Shown: piece after piece, positions 60,176 through 64,000 of the stretch
Numbering within the stretch: the first letter of the stretch is position 1
How the letters are laid out: every line of letters starts with the position of its first letter
Source: Bdellovibrio sp047344985
Lineage (GTDB): Bacteria > Bdellovibrionota > Bdellovibrionia > Bdellovibrionales > Bdellovibrionaceae
Length of the DNA: 64,000 bases
Direction of reading: 5' to 3'
Assembly (NCBI RefSeq): GCF_047344985.1
Contig: NZ_CP178861.1
Location: forward strand, 558,001-622,000
Translations under genes and position numbers: made by a program
Notes under the pieces: generated by a model
What the model saw: only the letters and a program-made list of their open reading frames with translations
Told to the model about the DNA's origin: nothing
The model's database searches: none

Positions 60176-60670
60176 CTAAGGGTTTAATTTGTCTTTAATT
60201 TTATCAATGCCTGCTTGTGCACAGACTTCATCAAGAGGACCGCCCGGTGCGCCACCGACGCCAATAGCCCCAATAACTGCAGTTCCAGAGCGAATAGGAA
60301 GTCCACCGCCCAAAAGCAAGAAACCATCAATCTGTCCTAGGTTTTGTGCCGTCGGATTTGTTTGCGAAGTCGTAAGCATCGCTGACGTCGCATTTTTTGC
60401 GGAGGCCGAAGTATAAGCTTTGCGTCGGCTGGCATCGATGGTGTGAGGGCCAGCACCGTCCGCGCGAACTGAAACCTTCACATCACCTGCAAAATCAACA
60501 ACGGTGGCTGTGACTTGGTAACCTGAATGCAAACAGTTTTCCACCGCAGCGTCGGCGGCCATCTGCGCAAGTTCCAAAGAAATATTTTTTTGGGTAAGAA
60601 CTCCTGCTGCAAAAGAGTTCAATGCGAAAAGGGAGGAAACAGCGAAAACAGATAAAGATACGTGCTTCAT
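60176..60670 (-). CDS. Secreted GlcG/HbpS-like (DUF336) protein
   Basis: The 164-residue protein has a signal peptide (about 1-21) and a GlcG/HbpS fold pattern: helix with AQMAADAAVENCLHSGY, then VVDFAGDVKVSVRADGA, ASRRKAYTSASA, and the glycine-rich LGGGLPI and GAIGVGGAPGG stretches. Family members bind haem or cobalamin, but the role here is unknown. GAAGGAGATC precedes the ATG. Confidence 0.85.
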   Translation of the reverse strand: MKHVSLSVFAVSSLFALNSFAAGVLTQKNISLELAQMAADAAVENCLHSGYQVTATVVDFAGDVKVSVRADGAGPHTIDASRRKAYTSASAKNATSAMLTTSQTNPTAQNLGQIDGFLLLGGGLPIRSGTAVIGAIGVGGAPGGPLDEVCAQAGIDKIKDKLNP

Positions 60671-60737
60671 AAGATCTCCTTCATAAAGTGGAGAAAGAAT
60701 AAAGCGAAGCGCTTCGTTGAAGCAAGCGCTCGTGCAG

Positions 60738-61493
60738 TTAAACAGGATCAGGAATTGTCATAATCAGCGCACGGTCTTTTAAAACAACCATCGTATGCTC
60801 AAACTGAGCAGTTCTATGATTTTTTCCGGCAACTAATGTCCAATTGTCAGGCTCCTCATCGACAAAGCGGGCGCCTGTCGAAACAAAAGGCTCAATTGTG
60901 ATGACTTGTCCTTCTTTGAGTTTGCGGTTGTCATTTTTATCGTAATAACCGGCAATAAATTTTGGTTCTTCGTGAAGTCCGCGACCCACACCGTGACTTC
61001 CTAAGTTCTCAATCACAGTGTAACCATTTGCATGAGCCACTTTTTCGATGTTGTAACCAATGACGTTGATAAGTTCCTTGGCTTTCACTGCCGCAATCGC
61101 CGCATCCAATGCTTGTCGAGTGACGTCGAGCAAGCGTTGATAGTCTTTGTTCACCGGAGGAACAATAAAAGACCCTCCGTTATCAGCATAATAACCGCCA
61201 AGTTCTGCCGACACATCGATATTGATCAAGTCACCTTTTTGAATGACTTTGTCTGACGGCACACCGTGCGCGACTTCGTGATTAAGACTGATGCAATTAT
61301 AACCTGGAAAATTGTATGTGAGTTTCGGTCCGGAACGTGCGCCGTGCATTTCTAAAAACTTACCGCCCAGTTCATCCAGTTCGCGCGTGGTCATGCCGGG
61401 CTCCATTTTTCGAGCCATGTACTGCAAACAGTTCGCGACAACTTTGCCAATCTTTTTTAGACCTTCTAAGTCTGCTTCCGTCTTTACGATCAT
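60738..61493 (-). CDS. map: Methionine aminopeptidase, type I
   Basis: The 251-residue enzyme removes the initiator methionine from new proteins. The expected ligands are visible in order: the HEVAHGVP motif, DVSAELGGYYAD with its metal aspartates, GHGVGRGLHEEP-like SHGVGRGLHEEP with a metal histidine, and a C-terminal EPF glutamate and later glutamate. It is divergent from nnrD with only 25 bases between the two starts. Confidence 0.95.
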   Translation of the reverse strand: MIVKTEADLEGLKKIGKVVANCLQYMARKMEPGMTTRELDELGGKFLEMHGARSGPKLTYNFPGYNCISLNHEVAHGVPSDKVIQKGDLINIDVSAELGGYYADNGGSFIVPPVNKDYQRLLDVTRQALDAAIAAVKAKELINVIGYNIEKVAHANGYTVIENLGSHGVGRGLHEEPKFIAGYYDKNDNRKLKEGQVITIEPFVSTGARFVDEEPDNWTLVAGKNHRTAQFEHTMVVLKDRALIMTIPDPV

Positions 61494-61518
61494 AGACGCT
61501 GGTTATACACTTAAAAGC

Positions 61519-62367
61519 ATGCAAAAATCCACTGCTCCCACATTTATCTTTAAGAAACAGAGCGCTCGGAAACTTTTACCAGCCGTTTCGTCTTCGGATA
61601 ACAAAGCATCACGCGGAAGAAGTCTGCTTTTAGCGGGGAGTGCGGAGTATCCGGGCGCAGGTATTCTTGCCGCCAAAGCTGCGCAACGCATGGGGAGTGG
61701 TTACGTGACCTTGGCGCAGAAAAATATTCCGGCGGCGTTATTAGAAAATCCTGATTTTTTATTGTGTGATCTCAACAAAAAATCTTGGAATGACGTGCAA
61801 AGCGATGCTGTTTTGATTGGTCCCGGTTTTGGCGTGAATGAATTTACGGCCTCTGTGATTGAAGAACTGAAAGAGAAAAAAATCGAGCGCGTGGTTTTAG
61901 ATGCTGATGCTCTGACAGTGTGTGCAAAGAAAAATCTTTTTCCCCTTTTACCGACGTGGATTGTGACACCTCATTCAGGAGAATTAGCTCGTTGCTTAAA
62001 AATCTCTTCAGAAGAAATTCAAAAAGACCGTGTGGCGGCTATTGAAAAAGCGCAGGCTCTTTTTCAGTGCGTGGTTTTGTTGAAAGGTCATGGCACTTTG
62101 ATCGCTAATCAAAAAAGAATTTATAAAATCGCCTCGGGAAATTCAGCTCTGGCAAAAGCAGGAACCGGGGATGTTTTGGCGGGGGTCATCACGGCTTTAA
62201 GGGCTCAAGGCTTATCCCCAACGCGGGCCGCTCTTTTGGGAGCCTATGTGCACGGCGCGACGGCCAATCTGTGGAAAGCAAATAAACGCGATCTCCTGTC
62301 GATGACGGCCTCGGATGTCCTGGATTATCTCCCTAAGGTGCTCTTTATTCTTCGACGCGGGGCTTGA
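61519..62367 (+). CDS. nnrD: ADP-dependent NAD(P)H-hydrate dehydratase
   Basis: The 282-residue protein is the dehydratase half of the NAD(P)H repair system, restoring damaged NADHX and NADPHX. It has the ribokinase-like pattern VLIGPGFGVN, VVLDADALTV, VTPHSGELARCL and the signature AKAGTGDVLAGVITAL. The epimerase half is absent, so it must be encoded elsewhere. ATG 61519 is the first in-frame start outside map; no strong ribosome binding site precedes it. Confidence 0.9.
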   Translation: MQKSTAPTFIFKKQSARKLLPAVSSSDNKASRGRSLLLAGSAEYPGAGILAAKAAQRMGSGYVTLAQKNIPAALLENPDFLLCDLNKKSWNDVQSDAVLIGPGFGVNEFTASVIEELKEKKIERVVLDADALTVCAKKNLFPLLPTWIVTPHSGELARCLKISSEEIQKDRVAAIEKAQALFQCVVLLKGHGTLIANQKRIYKIASGNSALAKAGTGDVLAGVITALRAQGLSPTRAALLGAYVHGATANLWKANKRDLLSMTASDVLDYLPKVLFILRRGA

Positions 62368-62456
62368 AAAAACTACTAAGTAGGCCTACTGACCCAACCT
62401 TGACTTTCTTTTTTGTAAGGGGACAGGTACAAACTCCCGAAACCAGGGAGATATTC

Positions 62457-63407
62457 ATGAAGCTTTTGATCGCGGCTCTTGTATGTGTGACTTCTTCAGC
62501 CTACGCACAGACATCTTCAACCACTCTTTCCACAACAACATCAACAACGTCGGATGTAGCAACTCAACAATCGACAACGACGGTGGGTGATGTTCTTAAA
62601 AATAAAAAGTTCGAAGAGGATAAAGAAATCACAGATTCAAAATTGAAAGCGGATTCCGGTTCTCTTTCTCGTTACTCTTTGAAATTCTCTCTTTCTTACT
62701 TCGGTCCTCCGGTAGGCGATCTTTCTAACGAAATGCAACCAAACCCAGATGGTTCTGTTGGAACTTATGAGACGGCTTTGGGTGGTTCGATCGGTTTCCG
62801 TTACCGTTTCGATGCAAAAAGTGCGTTGTCTTTGGGAACAGGCGTGAATGCCGTAACACCGATTCAAGGTGTGAAACGTTATGACGTAAAAAATCCGTTT
62901 CTTTCTTACGATCGCAATGCTCGCCTTGGTAACGTGCAAATGCGCAACAGCTTCGGTGTGACAGCAGTTACAAATCCAGCTTATCGCGATATCGGTGAGT
63001 ACGCGGGTCTGAACTACGACAACTCTTTGGTTTACAACATCGGCGCTTCTGGTTTTGCAGTCGGTTTGGATTCTTCATTGAGCTACTACTTGTTTGAGCG
63101 CGGTATTAAGCCAAAAAGCAGAAAAGAAGCGGCAGCAGGTCGTTATAGCTTGGGTTTCTACCCACAAGTGAAATACAACTTCACCGACAAGTTCAATGCT
63201 TACACGTCACTAGCTATCAACTTCAACAATCCACGTGGCACTGAAGATCACACCGTTTTGTGGAACAGAACTTTAAGCCAACGCCTGGGCTTTGGATACG
63301 CTTTCAGCCGCGATATTTACTTCGCACCTTACTTCAATTTCTATCCGAAGAGCTTCACCGCAGATTCAACAACTGTGAATCTTTCTACGACGTTCTCGAT
63401 CTTGTAG
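62457..63407 (+). CDS. Outer-membrane beta-barrel-like protein with Ser/Thr-rich N-terminus
   Basis: The 316-residue protein has a signal peptide (about 1-17, ending AYA), a low-complexity serine/threonine segment (about 19-45) and then a long series of alternating amphipathic strands (about 70-316) consistent with an outer-membrane barrel. AGGGAG precedes ATG 62457. No specific family was recognised. A hairpin follows the gene. Confidence 0.65.
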   Translation: MKLLIAALVCVTSSAYAQTSSTTLSTTTSTTSDVATQQSTTTVGDVLKNKKFEEDKEITDSKLKADSGSLSRYSLKFSLSYFGPPVGDLSNEMQPNPDGSVGTYETALGGSIGFRYRFDAKSALSLGTGVNAVTPIQGVKRYDVKNPFLSYDRNARLGNVQMRNSFGVTAVTNPAYRDIGEYAGLNYDNSLVYNIGASGFAVGLDSSLSYYLFERGIKPKSRKEAAAGRYSLGFYPQVKYNFTDKFNAYTSLAINFNNPRGTEDHTVLWNRTLSQRLGFGYAFSRDIYFAPYFNFYPKSFTADSTTVNLSTTFSIL

Positions 63408-63423
63408 AGCGTGTACTACAGTG

Positions 63424-63461
63424 GTCCCAAATTTTAGGCAGCAGTGTTTAAGATTTGGGAC
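63424..63461. terminator. Possible terminator hairpin between convergent genes
   Basis: GTCCCAAAT (63424-63432) pairs perfectly with ATTTGGGAC (63453-63461) around a 20-base loop. No strong T tract follows, so efficiency is uncertain. Confidence 0.5.
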
Positions 63462-63490
63462 GTTTCAACTCGGCTATTTCTTCTAAAGAT

Positions 63491-64000
63491 CTACAATAAC
63501 AATTGAATCAAAGCCGCCAACCAAACGTTGGCCATCTTGGCGTATCCTTGAGTATTAGGATGGGCTTGATCGGCGCAGAAATCCTGCGAGTTCACCGCGT
63601 TCGACAAGGCACTGTTCATATCCACAACATAAACAGCCCGTCCCAGCGCTTGCTTTTGTGCGACGACAAGACCAATTGAATTATTATAGTCGGCCACGTA
63701 GGCGTTGTACTGCTGATAGACGGGCATCGGGACAATCTTCGCCACCACAATTTTAGCTTGAGGTGCATCGGCGTGAAGTTGATCTAACAGTGAACTTAAG
63801 CGTCCAGGAGTGTTTTGTAAATCGTAGTTCTGGAAAAAATCATTCGTTCCGATATGCAGAAGGATCACGTCGGGTTGAGTGGTGCGCACCCATCCGTATT
63901 GCTGAACGCCGGCCAAGATGTCACTGATCTTCCATCCTGAATGTCCTTCATGGGACTTTTGAAGAAGATCTGACGGCCCTGCTGATCCGCTACCCACAAA
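63491..64000 (-). CDS. SGNH/GDSL hydrolase, N-terminus cut by the window edge
   Basis: The 170 visible residues contain block III LHIGTNDFF (GxND motif) and the C-terminal block V DQAHPNTQGY with the catalytic aspartate-histidine pair of SGNH esterases. The GDS block with the nucleophile serine lies beyond position 64000. The frame is open to the window end, so the GTG at 63997 is probably internal. These enzymes act on esters of sugars or lipids, for example O-acetylated glycans. Confidence 0.85.
   Translation of the reverse strand, partial: FVGSGSAGPSDLLQKSHEGHSGWKISDILAGVQQYGWVRTTQPDVILLHIGTNDFFQNYDLQNTPGRLSSLLDQLHADAPQAKIVVAKIVPMPVYQQYNAYVADYNNSIGLVVAQKQALGRAVYVVDMNSALSNAVNSQDFCADQAHPNTQGYAKMANVWLAALIQLLL

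Noticed and set aside
62395..62440. AAGGGGACAGGTAC word resembling RAYT-associated repeats
   Set aside because: Only a partial match, no inverted partner and no transposase gene nearby; kept as coincidence.

Overview
The window looks like a chromosomal segment of a predatory bacterium of the Bdellovibrionota, close to Bdellovibrio. This is inferred from gene content, not from a marker-gene comparison. The pointers are two different flagellin genes next to flaG-fliD-fliS, FliA-type promoters, a secreted fibre protein with an S74-type chaperone domain that resembles the mosaic adhesive trimer (MAT) fibres of B. bacteriovorus, many secreted proteases and peptidoglycan-active enzymes, and Gram-negative outer-membrane features (Pal, lipoproteins, beta-barrels). 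Genes are tightly packed, often with ATGA-type overlaps, and TTG and GTG starts are common. Where a signal peptide or ribosome binding site points to a start inside a longer open frame, the shorter start is used.

Layout. 1-330: the 5' end of a divergent gene, a very long hairpin and a sigma70-type promoter. 329-4843: ferredoxin, endonuclease III, a DoxX-like protein and a ThiBPQ-like thiamine ABC transporter. 4840-7563: a large hybrid sensor kinase. 7828-15999: secreted or enzymatic proteins (3D-domain lipoprotein, alpha/beta hydrolase, caspase-like protein, outer-membrane protein, papain-like protein, DUF1460 amidase-like protein). 16499-22697: flagellar filament locus (flagellin 1, a RAYT transposase unit with perfect 31-bp terminal inverted repeats, flagellin 2, flaG, fliD, fliS and a FlgN/FliT-like gene). 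22845-30620: a continuous operon of TPR protein, Rossmann-like protein, two family-9 glycosyltransferases, a small overlapping gene, an unknown protein, a histidine kinase and a CheY-like regulator. This is the best candidate here for an undescribed system, perhaps flagellar glycosylation or assembly control. 30617-33553: rsmD, coaD, an aminotransferase and a membrane-anchored protein.

33677-49775 is rich in surface and secreted functions: a protein with a metzincin-type zinc motif, a von Willebrand A lipoprotein, a subtilase, an L,D-transpeptidase with a beta-sandwich companion, the MAT-like fibre flanked by two DNA-binding regulators, and a 977-residue metallopeptidase / beta-propeller / beta-barrel protein. 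49900-53725 is a pal-DUF4398-cpoB envelope module running into tsaD-rsmA-smpB. 53670-64000 is a mixed region: HAMP-type membrane protein, coiled-coil protein, PilZ protein, FtsJ-like methyltransferase, a transglycosylase-like secreted protein, MarR regulator, GlcG-like protein, divergent map and nnrD, a beta-barrel protein and a truncated SGNH hydrolase.

Together the window holds the distal flagellar filament genes and a set of exported wall- and protein-degrading enzymes, as expected of a motile predator. Housekeeping genes (nth, rsmD, coaD, tsaD, rsmA, smpB, map, nnrD) are spread among them. No tRNA, rRNA, CRISPR array or prophage was recognised.
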